Below are positions 51,081 to 61,758 of a stretch of 64,000 bases of DNA, piece by piece. Source of the DNA: Kumtagia sp963820075. GTDB lineage: Bacteria; Pseudomonadota; Alphaproteobacteria; Rhizobiales; Rhizobiaceae. A program made the translations under genes and the position numbers. The notes under the pieces were generated by a model, which had not been told where the DNA came from, did no database searches, and saw only the letters and a list, made by a program, of their open reading frames with translations. The number at the start of each line of letters is the position of its first letter. Positions within the stretch are counted from its first letter, which is position 1. The DNA is taken from NCBI GenBank assembly GCA_963820075.1, contig CAWFYS010000003.1, forward strand, positions 1-64,000, given 5' to 3'.

Positions 51081-52217
51081 ATGAATAAAATTATCGCGGC
51101 CGGCATCCTCGGCCTTTCACTGGCGACGTCCGGCCTGGCCTATGCCGAGCCGGTCAAGATCGGCGTCATCACGACGCTTTCCGGTGGCGGCGCCGGCCTC
51201 GGCATCGACATGCGCGACGCCTTCCAGCTGGCGATCAAGCAGTCCGGAAATACCGACATCGAGCTGGTCGTCGAGGACGACGGGCAGAAGCCCGAACTGG
51301 CCGTTCAGATCGCCGAGAAAATGATCCAGAGCGACAAGGTCGATCTGATGACCGGGATCATCTGGTCGAACCTTCTCATGGCGGTTGCGCCCAACGTTCT
51401 GGCGCAGGACATCATCTACCTTTCGCCCAATGCCGGTCCGGCCGCGCTTGCCGGCGCCAACTGCAATCCGAATTATTTCAACGTCGCCTACCAGAACGAC
51501 AATTTCCATGAGGCGATGGGTCAGTACGCCAACCTGGACTACAAGAAGACCTTCATCCTCGCGCCGAACTATCCGGCCGGCAAGGACGCGCTGACCGGCT
51601 TCAAGCGCTTCTACAAGGGCGAACTGTCGGGCGAAATCTACACCCAGATCGGCCAGACGGACTACGCCGCCGAAATCGCCCAGATCCGCGACTCGGGCGC
51701 CGACTCGGTATTCTTCTTCCTGCCGGGCGGCATGGGCATCGCCTTCATGAAGCAGTACGCCCAGTCGGGCGTGGGAATTCCCGTCATGGGCCCGGGCTTC
51801 TCCTTCAGCCAGGACATCCTGCCCGCGATCGGCGAGGCCGCTCTCGGCGTGAGGAACTCCGCTTCCTGGGCGAAGGGTCTCGACAACGAAGCCAACAAGA
51901 AGTTTGTCGAAGCCTTCCAGGCCGAATACAACCGCCTGCCCTCGATCTATGCGGCGCAGAGCTGGGATACGGCCAACCTGATCCTCTCGGCCCTTTCCAA
52001 GGCGAGCCCGAAGGACAAGGACGCCTTCCGTGCCGCGCTCAAGGCGGCCGACTTCCCGACGGTGCGCGGCCAGTTCAAGTTCAACAACAACAACCACCCG
52101 ATCCAGAACATCTATGTCCGCGAAGTGGTGAAGGAAGGCGACGTGCTGACCAACAGGATCGTCGCGACGGCCTTCGAAAACCACAAGGACGCCTACGCCG
52201 ACCAGTGCAAGATGTAG
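51081..52217 (+). CDS. Branched-chain-type ABC importer binding protein (probable aromatic/kynurenine substrate)
   Basis: This 378-residue periplasmic binding protein of the Peripla_BP_6 (LivJ/LivK-like) family has a signal peptide (1-22, ending SGLAYAEP), IGVITTLSGGGAGLGIDMRD near 30 and LVVEDDGQKPELAVQIAEKM near 63. VDLMTGIIWSNLLMAVAPNV near 88 and WDTANLILSALSKA near 295 follow. In such systems the ligand need not be leucine. Lying between the anthranilate-CoA ligase/kynA region and kynureninase, it probably binds an aromatic tryptophan catabolite. The frame is intact. It is first of the five transporter genes. Confidence 0.88.
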   Translation: MNKIIAAGILGLSLATSGLAYAEPVKIGVITTLSGGGAGLGIDMRDAFQLAIKQSGNTDIELVVEDDGQKPELAVQIAEKMIQSDKVDLMTGIIWSNLLMAVAPNVLAQDIIYLSPNAGPAALAGANCNPNYFNVAYQNDNFHEAMGQYANLDYKKTFILAPNYPAGKDALTGFKRFYKGELSGEIYTQIGQTDYAAEIAQIRDSGADSVFFFLPGGMGIAFMKQYAQSGVGIPVMGPGFSFSQDILPAIGEAALGVRNSASWAKGLDNEANKKFVEAFQAEYNRLPSIYAAQSWDTANLILSALSKASPKDKDAFRAALKAADFPTVRGQFKFNNNNHPIQNIYVREVVKEGDVLTNRIVATAFENHKDAYADQCKM

Positions 52218-52365
52218 ACGGCCGGCCTGCATTTCGTTTTCGCCCGATGCGCCGGCTCTGTCGGCCGGCCATCGGCAACGCGAAACGGGATCCCGGCAGC
52301 CCGGCAGCCGCCCTGCGGACGGATCCTGCCGGGACCCGTCCTGAACCGAAACCGGGATCGCCCGC

Positions 52366-53286
52366 ATGTCCATCGCACTTCTGATCGAGCAGCTTCTCAA
52401 CGGGCTGCAGCTCGGCGTGATGCTGTTCCTGATGGCCGCGGGCCTGACGCTGATCTTCGGCGTCATGGGCCTCATCAACCTCGCGCACGGCTCGCTCTAC
52501 ATGGTCGGCGCCTTCGCCTGCGCGGCGGTCGCGGCAGCCACCGGATCCTTCTGGATCGGACTGGCGGCAAGCCTGGTCGCGGCGGCCGCGGCCGGCGCGA
52601 TCATGGAAATGACCATCATCCGAAGGCTCTACGAACGCGACCACCTCGACCAGGTGCTGGCGACCTTCGCGCTCATCCTGATATTCTCGGAAGGAACGCG
52701 CTGGCTGTTCGGATCCTTTCCGCTCTATCTCGACATACCGCCGCTGCTTCAGGGCGCGGTGCCGCTGCCGGGCGGCGGCCAGTACCAGCTTTACCGGCTC
52801 GCGATCATCGCTGTCGGCATCCTGGTAGCCGTCGGTCTCTATTTCCTGATTTCCCGCACCCGGCTCGGCATGCGGATTCGGGCAGGCGAATCCGACCGCG
52901 AGATGATCGCCGCGCTCGGCGTCGACATTCGCACGCTCTATACCGTCGTCTTCGCGCTGGGCGCGGCACTTGCCGGGCTTGCCGGCGCGCTGGTCGGCGC
53001 CTTGCAGTCGGTGCAGGTCGGCATGGGCGAGCCGGCGCTCATCCTCGCCTTCGTCGTCATCGTCATCGGCGGCATTGGCTCGATCAAGGGCGCTCTGCTC
53101 GGCGCCATCCTCGTCGGCGTCGTCGATACGATGGGCCGCTTCCTGCTGCCCAAGACGCTGACGCTGATGATGCCCGCCGCGCAGGCGGGCATGATAGGCG
53201 GCGCGCTGGCCTCGATGCTGATCTATATCGTCATGGCCTTGATCCTGGCCTTCAGGCCGCGCGGCCTCTTTGCAGTGCAGTCCTGA
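52366..53286 (+). CDS. Branched-chain-type ABC importer permease, LivH-like
   Basis: The 306-residue inner-membrane permease starts SIALLIEQLLNGLQLGVMLF and includes TLIFGVMGLINLAHGSLYMV, the conserved LivH motif, near residue 28-47. LGMRIRAGESDREMIAALGV near 165 is the loop contacting the ATPases. About 8 hydrophobic segments follow. It lies 148 bases after the binding-protein gene and 7 before livM, and pairs with LivM in the membrane. Confidence 0.92.
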   Translation: MSIALLIEQLLNGLQLGVMLFLMAAGLTLIFGVMGLINLAHGSLYMVGAFACAAVAAATGSFWIGLAASLVAAAAAGAIMEMTIIRRLYERDHLDQVLATFALILIFSEGTRWLFGSFPLYLDIPPLLQGAVPLPGGGQYQLYRLAIIAVGILVAVGLYFLISRTRLGMRIRAGESDREMIAALGVDIRTLYTVVFALGAALAGLAGALVGALQSVQVGMGEPALILAFVVIVIGGIGSIKGALLGAILVGVVDTMGRFLLPKTLTLMMPAAQAGMIGGALASMLIYIVMALILAFRPRGLFAVQS

Positions 53287-53293
53287 GGCCGAC

Positions 53294-54267
53294 ATGAGCC
53301 GCGAAACCCTCGTCAACGCGCTGCTGGCCCTGCTGCTGCTCGCCGTACCGCTCGGAGCCTTCGCCGTCGGCGAGCCCTTCTACATCACGCTCGCCACGCG
53401 CATCGCCGTCCTGGGGCTTGCAGCGGTCGGGCTCAACATCGCGCTCGGCCTCGGCGGGCTCGTGTCCTTCGGCCATGCCGCCTTCTTCGGCCTCGGCGGC
53501 TATGCGGCGGGCATTCTGTCAGCCCACGCCTTCAATGCCGAGCCGCTGTTTTTCGGGATACCCGGCACCACGTCCATGCCGGTCATATGGCTGGTGGCGA
53601 TCGTGGTCTGCGGCCTCGTCGCGCTGCCCATCGGCATTGTCAGCCTGCGCACCGCCGGCGTCTACTTCATCATGATCACGCTGGCCTTCGCGCAGATGAT
53701 CTACTTCTTCGCCGTCTCCTGGCCTGCCTATGGCGGCGAGGACGGGCTGTCGATGTCGCTTCGCAACAATTTTCCCGGCGTCGAACACGATCGCAGCCCC
53801 TGCCTTACTTCCTCATCTGCTATGTCGTGCTGATGGTTGCGCTCGGCCTGTTCCGGCTGCTGCGCGACTCGCGCTTCGGCGCGGCACTCCAGGCGGCGAG
53901 GCAGAATGCGACCCGGCTTGCCGCCGTGGGTATCGCTCCCTTCAATATCCGGCTCGTCGCCTTTGCCATTTCCGCGATGGTGACAGGGCTGGCCGGCGCT
54001 CTCTATGCCGATCTCAACCGCTTCGCCAGCCCTTCCATGCTGTCGTGGCATATGTCGGGCGAACTGATCGTGCTGATCATTCTTGGCGGCAAGGGCCGGC
54101 TGTTCGGCCCGGTCGCGGGCGCGATGCTCTTCGTGCTGATCGAATTCGTTCTCGGCGGCATCACCGAGCGCTGGCAGTTCTTCCTCGGCCTGATCCTGCT
54201 CGGCGTCGTATTGTTCGCGCGCGGCGGACTGCTGGGCCTGCTTGCCGGAAAGGCGCGTCATGGCTGA
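53294..54267 (+). CDS. Branched-chain-type ABC importer permease, LivM-like (two insertions)
   Basis: This ~323-residue permease has GLVSFGHAAFFGLGGYAAGI near residue 53, the hallmark of LivM, and GVYFIMITLAFAQMIYFFAV near 122. After the breaks come SRFGAALQAARQNATRLAAV (coupling loop) and MSGELIVLIILGGKGRLFGP near 250. Surplus bases lie at 53782 (GTC-G-AAC) and 53798 (GCC-C-CTG). Its end overlaps the livG start by a few bases. Restored, it has ~8-10 membrane segments. Confidence 0.9.
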
Positions 54268-55005
54268 ACCGATCCTCGAAATCCGCGATCTCAGGAAGAG
54301 CTTCGGCGCGCTGAAGGCCACCGACGGCGTCAGCCTGCAATTGAGGCCGGGCGAGATCCACGCGCTCATCGGCCCCAATGGCGCCGGCAAGAGCACATTG
54401 ATCCACCAGATATCGGGCTCGCTCATGCCTGACAGCGGTACGATCCATTTCCTCGGACAGGACGTAAGCGCGCTGGACATGGCCGCGCGGGCGCGGCTCG
54501 GGCTCGGCCGCAGCTTCCAGATCTCCTCCCTGGCACAGGAGTTTTCGGCGCTGCGCAACGTCATGCTGGCCGAACAGGCGCGGCAGGGATCGAGCTTCCG
54601 CTTCTTTCGCCCGGTCATGGCCGACACCAGCCTGACCGAGCCTGCCATGGCCGCCCTGAAACGGGTCGGCCTGGCCGGACGGGCCAATGTGCCGGCGGCG
54701 GAACTGTCGCATGGCGAACGCCGGCAGCTCGAGATCGCCATTGCGCTGGCGCTCGGCTCCAAGGCGTTCCTGTTCGACGAGCCCATGGCGGGCATGGGAC
54801 CGGAGGGCTCGAAAAGCCTGACCCGGTTCCTCGACGACCTGCGCCACGAAGCGCCCATCCTGCTGGTCGAGCATGACATGGACGCCGTTTTCGCCTTGGC
54901 CGACCGCATTTCCGTCCTCGTCTATGGCCGCGTCGTCGCCTCGGGCACGGTCGACGAGATCCGCAACGATCCCGAAGTCCGCCGGGCCTATCTCGGAGAA
55001 GCCGC

Positions 55006-55009
<4 letters not shown>
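54260..55009 (+). CDS. Branched-chain-type ABC importer ATPase, LivG-like
   Basis: The 249-residue ATPase has Walker A LIGPNGAGKSTLIHQISG near residue 36, the signature AELSHGERRQLEIAIALALG near 148, Walker B KAFLFDEPMAGMG near 170 and the H-loop LLVEHDMDAVFALADRISVL near 200. The ATG at 54260 overlaps the livM stop; an upstream in-frame ATG at 54242 lies inside livM and is less likely. It overlaps livF (GTGA). Confidence 0.93.
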
Positions 55010-55692
<683 letters not shown>

Positions 55693-56108
55693 TCGCTGGC
55701 GGCAGGCTCAGCCTATGCCAGCGGCGCAAAGCAAAGTGTCCGCGGTGGGAATTTTCTTGCTCCCGCAGCGCTATTGGCGAAGATCGGAGTCCAGAGCATT
55801 TCCGTTGATTACTGGATCACTCTGCCGGAGGCCATTTGGCTCAAGGTCGAGGGTTTCGGTGAAGGTCGTGGTGGCGCCACGGCCGAGCCGGAACCCGAAG
55901 GATTTGAGCCAAATGGACCCGGCCCGAAGGGTTTGCCGCTGGCGGGCGCCCGCGGCGTCAGGCGGACTTGGCCGTGCCACCAGCACGACCTGCGCCGCCT
56001 TCCTAGCGGATCGCCTCGCCATCGGCGAAACAGAGCGATTCAGTATTCACCGGAAATGCTCTAGTTTCTGCGCGATGCTCTGAACCCTGACCCTTAGCGC
56101 TGCTGGTA
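55693..56108. other. Intergenic region between livF and kynU, mostly one repeat element
   Basis: No gene was found. The bulk, 55792-56064, is a miniature inverted-repeat element listed separately. The remainder is short flanks. The convergent genes livF and kynU would both be terminated here. Confidence 0.6.
55792..56064. mobile_element. MITE-like element with ~33-bp imperfect terminal inverted repeats
   Basis: The left end CAGAGCATTTCCGTTGATTA and the reversed right end TAGAGCATTTCCGGTGAATA continue to match for 33 bases (28 of 33 identical by eye), ending in ..CTCTG. Inside are further inverted segments (CCATTTGGCTC and GAGCCAAATGG). The 273-base length, absence of a coding frame and inverted ends fit a non-autonomous element. 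No target duplication is obvious. Confidence 0.65.
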
Positions 56109-57356
56109 TCACGTAACCGCCGCTCTGGTGGCAAAGCGCCTGTCTTTCCAGACACCGCTGCGCAGGACATCCTGCAGCACTTCGACCGCCCGCCAGACAT
56201 CCTTGAAGCCGACATAAAGCGGGGCGAAGCCGAAACGCAGAGTGGAGCTCGCACGGAAATCGCCGACCACGTCGCGCTCGATCAAGGCCTGCATGATCTC
56301 GTAGGCGTGTGGATGAGCGAAGGCGACCTGGCTGCCGCGCCTGGCGCCGTCGCGAGGGCTTTCCAGTTCCAGACCGTAGCCGGCGCACCTTGCCTCGACG
56401 AGTTCGATGAACAGGCCGGTGAGCGCCATGCTCTTTGCCCGAAGCGCCACCATGTCGACGTCGTCCCAAATGTCGAGCGCCCCCTTCAGGGCCCGCATCG
56501 ACAGCATCGGCTGCGTGCCGCATTGGAAGCCGCGTATGCTTGCGCTTGGATCGAAGCTCCGCTCGAAGGCAAAGGGCCGCGCGTGAGCCCACCAGCCGCT
56601 CAGCGGCTGGCGCGCTTCGGCGAGATGGCGGCGGGCGACATAGATAAACGCCGGTGAGCCTGGGCCACCATTCAGGTATTTATAGGTACAGCCGACGGCG
56701 AAGTCGGCTTGCGAGCCATCCAGGTCGACCGGCAGCGCGCCGGCGCTGTGGCAAAGATCCCAGACGACGAGCGCGCCGGCCTCGTGGGCCTTGCGGGTCA
56801 GCGCCGCCATGTCGCGCAACTCGCCCGTCTTGTAGTTTACGTGGTTGACCAGCACGGCGGCGACGCGCTCGTCGATCAGGTCTTCGATGGTCGGCGCATC
56901 GACGCCTTCGAGCCGCAGCGAAACGCCGGTCCGTGTCGACGCCACGCCTTCCGCGGCATAGAGGTCGGTCGGGAAGCTGCCGCCTTCCGCGACAATGACC
57001 GAACGGCCGGGCCGCAGCCCGATCGCGGCATGCAGCGCCTTGTAGATGTTGACGGTGGTCGTATCGCAGACCACCGTCTGACCGGCCGCGGCGCCGATCA
57101 GGCGGCCGATCCTGTCACCGAGCTCGACGGGAAGCTCGAACCATCCGGCCGAGTTCCAGCTCCTGATGAGGTCCCTCCCCCATTCCAGGGCAGCGGCCTT
57201 TTCAAGTTCAGCGAAGGCGACCGGCGAACCCGCCCCCAGCGAGTTGCCATCAAGATAGATCAGGCCGTCAGGCAGGAGGAAACGGTCGCGCAGAGGGCGC
57301 AGCACATCGGCTGTATCCATCGCCTCGACCGAGGCAAGATCGGGAATTCCAGTCAT
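56109..57356 (-). CDS. kynU: Kynureninase
   Basis: This 415-residue PLP enzyme cleaves kynurenine to anthranilate and alanine. Motifs are YLDGNSLGAGSPVAFAELEK near residue 34, VVCDTTTVNIYKALHAAIGL near 95, LVNHVNYKTGELRDMAALTR near 165 and VVWDLCHSAGALPVDLDGSQ near 195. The PLP lysine is in GCTYKYLNGGPGSPAFIYVA near 220, and GWWAHARPFAFERSF near 250 is the active-site loop. The length is normal. Anthranilate formed here would feed the CoA ligase at 49-50.7 kb. It runs opposite to the transporter genes, so it is not in the same operon. Confidence 0.93.
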   Translation of the reverse strand: MTGIPDLASVEAMDTADVLRPLRDRFLLPDGLIYLDGNSLGAGSPVAFAELEKAAALEWGRDLIRSWNSAGWFELPVELGDRIGRLIGAAAGQTVVCDTTTVNIYKALHAAIGLRPGRSVIVAEGGSFPTDLYAAEGVASTRTGVSLRLEGVDAPTIEDLIDERVAAVLVNHVNYKTGELRDMAALTRKAHEAGALVVWDLCHSAGALPVDLDGSQADFAVGCTYKYLNGGPGSPAFIYVARRHLAEARQPLSGWWAHARPFAFERSFDPSASIRGFQCGTQPMLSMRALKGALDIWDDVDMVALRAKSMALTGLFIELVEARCAGYGLELESPRDGARRGSQVAFAHPHAYEIMQALIERDVVGDFRASSTLRFGFAPLYVGFKDVWRAVEVLQDVLRSGVWKDRRFATRAAVT

Positions 57357-57788
57357 GATAGCGATCCTGGTTTACTCGCGAACGGTTGCCCGCGCGGACG
57401 CCGGGCCGCGTCCGCGGCGGAGGCTCGGAAGGGCAGGCATGGCAAGCGTCGTTGGCCTCGCCCGGACTGAAGGCACGCCAAAACGCTTGGCGTATCGCCG
57501 CAATCGAGCGGCCTGTCAATCCGCCGAATACGAGCTTGCGCGCCGGCCGCGGCTGATTTCCGCGTCGCCGCCGGCAAGCTCCAGGGACCGCCGCTCCGCC
57601 TCCGCGAAGTCTGTTTGACTGGCCGTAAATGCGCTATACCGAACGCCGGAGTAGCAAGCACCGGTTCATCGCCCTTGGAGCGCCGCACCCTGGACAATTC
57701 GACAGCTTTCCGACCACACAGTGAATCAACCTACTTAACGCAAGGGCAATTCAGGTATTAGATAGTTTTCCAGAGGCGCAGAATCGTC
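57357..57788. promoter_or_regulatory. Divergent intergenic region between kynU and the SARP regulator
   Basis: About 430 bases between divergent genes. No gene is supported, although the half near kynU has short open frames. The last 60 bases before 57789 are AT-richer (AATCAACCTACTTAACGCAA, TTAGATAGTTTTCC) and probably hold the regulator promoter. No operator was recognised. Confidence 0.4.
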
Positions 57789-59810
57789 ATGTCGGTGATG
57801 TTGATCGAGAGGCGGACGAAGAGCAGCGTTCTCGAAGGACGCGTTGGGGTCAAACTTCTGGGCGGCTTCGAGATTCGCAGCGCCGGCAGGGTTTATGGCT
57901 TTGACAAGCGCAAGGCTTGCGCGATCCTCGCATATCTCCTCCTAAGCGATCAGCAGCGCGAAACGCGGGGACGACTGTCGGCCCTGCTGTGGAGCGACCG
58001 GGACGAACAGCATGCGCGCGCTTCGCTGAGGCAGTCCATTCGTGACCTGCGTCAGATCGAAGCCGAGGTCGGGGTGAAATTCCTTGTCCTCGACAAGCTC
58101 TCGGTCGGCATCGATCGCGAGTTGTTTGCAACTGATCTTGCCGAGTTGGAACGCGCACTCACCAAACGCGATTTCGCGGCGGTCGATCGCATCCTGTCCC
58201 GGCGAGGCGATTCGCTGTGCGCCGGTCTCGAGGACTGTGATCCGGTTTTCGACAATTGGCTCAGGATGACGACCACGCACTGGTCGGACAGCCTGATCGA
58301 GCGGCTGTCGAAGTCGCTCGACGCGCCCGGTTCGACGCTGGATGAACGCAAGGCGATCGCCGCCTGCATCTTGCACCTCGACCCCTTCCACGAATCGGCG
58401 GTGGTCGAAACGCTGCGCGCCTCCTATCGCGAGGGTGGCTATGCGCGGGCTCGCGGGGTCTTTGAACGCTATTCGACCGATCTCAGGGCCGAACTCGACA
58501 TCGCGCCCTCCCGTGAAATCGTCAGGCAGCTCGAAGAGTTCGGGGCGGGAGAAACCGCGCCGGCTCGCATCCCGCTCGAAACGGACGCGGCCTCGAACGC
58601 CATCGAACGGCCGACGATCGCGCTGGTCACGGAAAAGGAAAAGGCCAGCGATGCGCATATCCAGTTCGCCCTGGTCAGCGAGTTGTCCGCGGCCTTTTCG
58701 CGCTTCCGCCACTGGACGACGATCCAGACGGAACTCGATCGCGATGCCATCCAGTCCGGATCGCTGGATGCCCTGCGCGCCGCGGTGAGCAGCAACGCGG
58801 ACCTGGCGGTGGTGATCGCCGCCTCCGAGGAGGGAGAGCACCGCTTCTTCGAGATTTCATGCCGCGAACTGGCGACGGGCGAGGTTCATTTCACAACCAC
58901 CGCGCCCTTCGAGCCTTCGACCTGGAGAATGGTCTTCAACGAGATCTGCGCGCAGGTCGCGTCGCGCCTGCAAGTCGCGATTTCGACCACGCGCCTGCAT
59001 CGCATCGACCACCAATCGCCGAACTACATAACGGCCTACGACCGCTGGCTCGAAGGACAGCGCCTTTCATTCCTGTGGCGCAACGACACGGAAGCCGCCG
59101 CGATTGCCCGCTACGAAGACGCGATCCGCCTCGATCCGCGGCTGGCATGCGCCTATTCGGGTCTGGCCGGGATTCTGAATTCGCGCTGGATCGTGCCGCC
59201 GGGCTATCCTCAGGACAGCGCCGACCTCGAACGGGCCTTCGATCTGTCCAAACAGGCGGTCTCGCTTGATCCGCTCGATCATCGCAATCAGGTCAATCTG
59301 GCGTGGAGCCATCTCCTGGCGCGGCGCTGGGAACTGGCGGAACTGCATTTCGGCCTCGCCCACGACCTCAATGCGGCCAATCCCGCCACGCTGATCGCCT
59401 ACGCGCTGGCCAGCGCGTATATGGGCAACCATGCGCGCGCGGTGGAACTGTCGCGGCGGGCATTTCAACTCAATCCGCTGCATGATCCGCACTATTACGG
59501 CTACCTGGCGACGGTCTCGTTCCTGGCGGGCGATCTGCCGGGCTGCATCGAAGCGGTCGAACAAAGCGACGGATTGTTTCCCGATATTCGCGGCTGGTCG
59601 GCCTCCGCCCATGCCTTGCTCGGCAACGAGAAGGCAGCCGGCGGCGACTTCCGGGTTTTCCTGCGCAGCGTTTCGGCGGCCTGGTACAAGGGCGAGCGCC
59701 CCACCGAGCGCATCGCCGTCGATTGGTTCAAGACCATCTTCCCGATCCGGCTCGAAAGCGACCGGCAACGCCTCGCCGAAGGCATCGAGCGCGCCGCGCG
59801 CCTGGCTTGA
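57789..59810 (+). CDS. SARP/BTAD-type transcription regulator with TPR domain
   Basis: This 673-residue protein starts with an OmpR-like winged helix (VGVKLLGGFEIRSAGRVYGF near residue 18, KACAILAYLLLSDQQRETR near 42, RARASLRQS-type SLRQSIRDLRQIEA near 80) followed by a BTAD bacterial activation domain (HLDPFHESAVVETLRASYR near 200). The C-terminal ~280 residues are TPR-like repeats: ARYEDAIRLDPRLACAYSGL near 440, KQAVSLDPLDHRNQVNLA near 485 and RAFQLNPLHDPHYYGYLA near 560. The whole resembles regulators of the HilA/SARP-TPR group in rhizobia. It has no membrane segment. The target genes are unknown; kynU or the DUF3300 genes are the nearest candidates. Confidence 0.8.
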   Translation: MSVMLIERRTKSSVLEGRVGVKLLGGFEIRSAGRVYGFDKRKACAILAYLLLSDQQRETRGRLSALLWSDRDEQHARASLRQSIRDLRQIEAEVGVKFLVLDKLSVGIDRELFATDLAELERALTKRDFAAVDRILSRRGDSLCAGLEDCDPVFDNWLRMTTTHWSDSLIERLSKSLDAPGSTLDERKAIAACILHLDPFHESAVVETLRASYREGGYARARGVFERYSTDLRAELDIAPSREIVRQLEEFGAGETAPARIPLETDAASNAIERPTIALVTEKEKASDAHIQFALVSELSAAFSRFRHWTTIQTELDRDAIQSGSLDALRAAVSSNADLAVVIAASEEGEHRFFEISCRELATGEVHFTTTAPFEPSTWRMVFNEICAQVASRLQVAISTTRLHRIDHQSPNYITAYDRWLEGQRLSFLWRNDTEAAAIARYEDAIRLDPRLACAYSGLAGILNSRWIVPPGYPQDSADLERAFDLSKQAVSLDPLDHRNQVNLAWSHLLARRWELAELHFGLAHDLNAANPATLIAYALASAYMGNHARAVELSRRAFQLNPLHDPHYYGYLATVSFLAGDLPGCIEAVEQSDGLFPDIRGWSASAHALLGNEKAAGGDFRVFLRSVSAAWYKGERPTERIAVDWFKTIFPIRLESDRQRLAEGIERAARLA

Positions 59811-60243
59811 CGGCCGCCCGGGCAAGCCGCGCTTGAAGCCGGCGTGAAGCGACAATCCGCCGGCGCTGCGAGCGGACTGGACCGCCGATCTGGGCAATCT
59901 GGACCAGCCAAACTGTCTGACATTCGATGGTCTTGGGAGGCAAGTCGGACCGGACGCGCCAATCGTGGGGAGTGTCGATTCTCCGGCTTGTCGTCCGCAT
60001 CGATATGTTGAGAATGCATCCGGTGCCTTGAAAGCAACTTTCAGGAAACCGGAGCCGATGCGGAAGCTGATCTTTAGCGTAAATTTCCGCGGTTGTTTAG
60101 GCTTGAGCCTCACAACCAGTTCGTGAACACTCGAAGTTTGAAAAGAATACCACCGCGCGCGCGATGAGAATTTGCGTGGCGCCGCCTGCCCCCAAATGCA
60201 CTATGCTGTCAGCAGAACAATAAGAGGACAGGGAGAAAACACC
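59811..60243. other. Intergenic region before the DUF3300 gene
   Basis: About 430 bases with no gene. An AT-richer part at 60090-60230 probably carries the promoter. AGGACAGGGAG lies before the ATG at 60244 as ribosome site. Confidence 0.4.
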
Positions 60244-61739
60244 ATGAAAGGCAAAACCGTCCTGAACGCCAGCGCCGCGTCCGCCCTGGCGCTGCTGATG
60301 ATAATGGCCGAGCCAACATCCAACGGCTTTGCGCAGGAGCAGATGGCGGCGGCCGCACCGGCCGAACAGGCGCCGCAGCCGCTTAGCGCCGACGAGCTGG
60401 AAGTTCTGGTGGCGCGCATCGCGCTCTATCCGGACGAACTGGTCGCCCTGATCTCAAGCGCCTCGCTGTACCCGCTGCAGATCGTCGAGGCGGAGCGCTT
60501 CCTCGACGACTACGCCAAGGACAAGAGCTTGAAGCCCAAGGAAGCCTGGGACGGCAGCGTGGTTTCGCTGCTCAACTATCCGGATATCGTCAAGATGATG
60601 AGCGGCGATCTCGACTGGACGCAGGCGCTCGCCGATGCGCTCGCCTACCAGCAGAAGGATGTGCTCATCGCCATCCAGCAATTGCGCGACGAGTCCGTGG
60701 CCAAGGGCATCATCAAGACCGACGACAAGGTAACGGTGGTAACACAAAACGACAACATCGTCATCCAGTCGGCGAGCCCGGACAAGGTATACGTGCCGCG
60801 CTACGAACCGGAAATGCTGTATGTGCCGGACTACGCCGCGCAGCCGATCAGCTACTATCCGGATCCCTATCCAAACTACTGGTACCCGACGGCGACCTTT
60901 TTCGCGGCGGCGGTCACAGGCGTCGCATGGGCCGCGGCGCTCAACTGGGACGATTGGGGGATATGGGGCGGCAATTGGGACGCCGGCGATCTCGATATCG
61001 ATTGCAACAACTGCCTCAACAACATCAACGGCAAGATCAATTTCAAGGATGTGGACTGGAGGAACATCGACCGTTCCAAGATCAACATCGACCGGGATCA
61101 GCTCGCCAAGCTCGACCGCACGAACATCAAAAACAGGATCGAGGCCGATCGCGGCAATCAGGTCCGCGACCGCGCGGCAAACATCAAGCGGGAGCGTGCA
61201 TCGAATCTTCAGGGCCGGACAGCGCGAGCTCAGGACATACGTAAAAGCACATTGGAAGGTCTCCAGCGGCCGGGCGGCGGCCAGGGGATCGAGCGGCCGG
61301 GCGGCGGCCAGGGGATCCAGCGGCCGGGCGGCGGCCAGGGGATCGAGGGGGCGAGCGGCCGGGCGGCGGTCAGGGGATCCAGCGGCCGGGCGGCGGCCAG
61401 GGAAGGCCCAATATCGAGCGGCCTGCCGCGCGGCCGGGCCAAGGCAATCGGGACATTTCGCGGGGGGATATCCAGCGCCCGGCAGGCAAGCCAAAGGTCG
61501 CCAATCGGGCCGACAACCGGCCTAGAAAGCCTTCGGGGCTTGGCAATGTCGATCGCGGCAAGGCTGCCAAGGTGAAGTCCCACCGGGGCCAGAAATCCAT
61601 GGGCGGCGGCCAGCGCGGAGGAGGCCGTGCCGCGCGCAGCGGCGGCGGCGGCGGACGAAATATGCATCGTGGCGGCGGAGGGCGGCAGGGCGGTGGTGGC
61701 GGGCGTGGCGGGCGCGGTGGTGGCGGACGCAGGCGGTGA
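60244..61739 (+). CDS. DUF3300 secreted protein with Gly/Arg-rich tail (one frameshift in a repeat)
   Basis: A protein of ~498 residues with a signal peptide (1-30, ending EPTSNGFAQE). The DUF3300 core has LVARIALYPDELVALISSAS near 56, LYPLQIVEAERFLDDYAK near 76, WDGSVVSLLNYPDIVKMM near 104 and VYVPRYEPEMLYVPDYAAQP near 180. Then come an alpha-helical part and five copies of RPGGGQGI-type repeats. The frame shifts near 61348 (G-run inside the repeat) by one missing or two extra bases. The restored tail ends in GGGRNMHRGGGGRQGGGGGR-like sequence with a TGA at 61737. As printed the frame stops at 61575. Function unknown; the next gene (DUF2950) is its usual partner. Confidence 0.8.
61269..61405 (+). 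repeat. Tandem 27-bp repeat within the DUF3300 gene
   Basis: The unit CGGCCGGGCGGCGGCCAGGG plus GATCGAG or GATCCAG occurs about five times, encoding RPGGGQGI(E/Q). One copy has an altered spacing (GATCGAGGGGGCGAG), where the frameshift lies. Such repeats are prone to slippage. Confidence 0.85.
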
Positions 61740-61758
61740 GCAGGAAAGGAACAAGGCC

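Noticed and set aside
61269..61405. Possible CRISPR array
   Set aside because: Units are contiguous 27-bp coding repeats without spacers, inside a protein gene.
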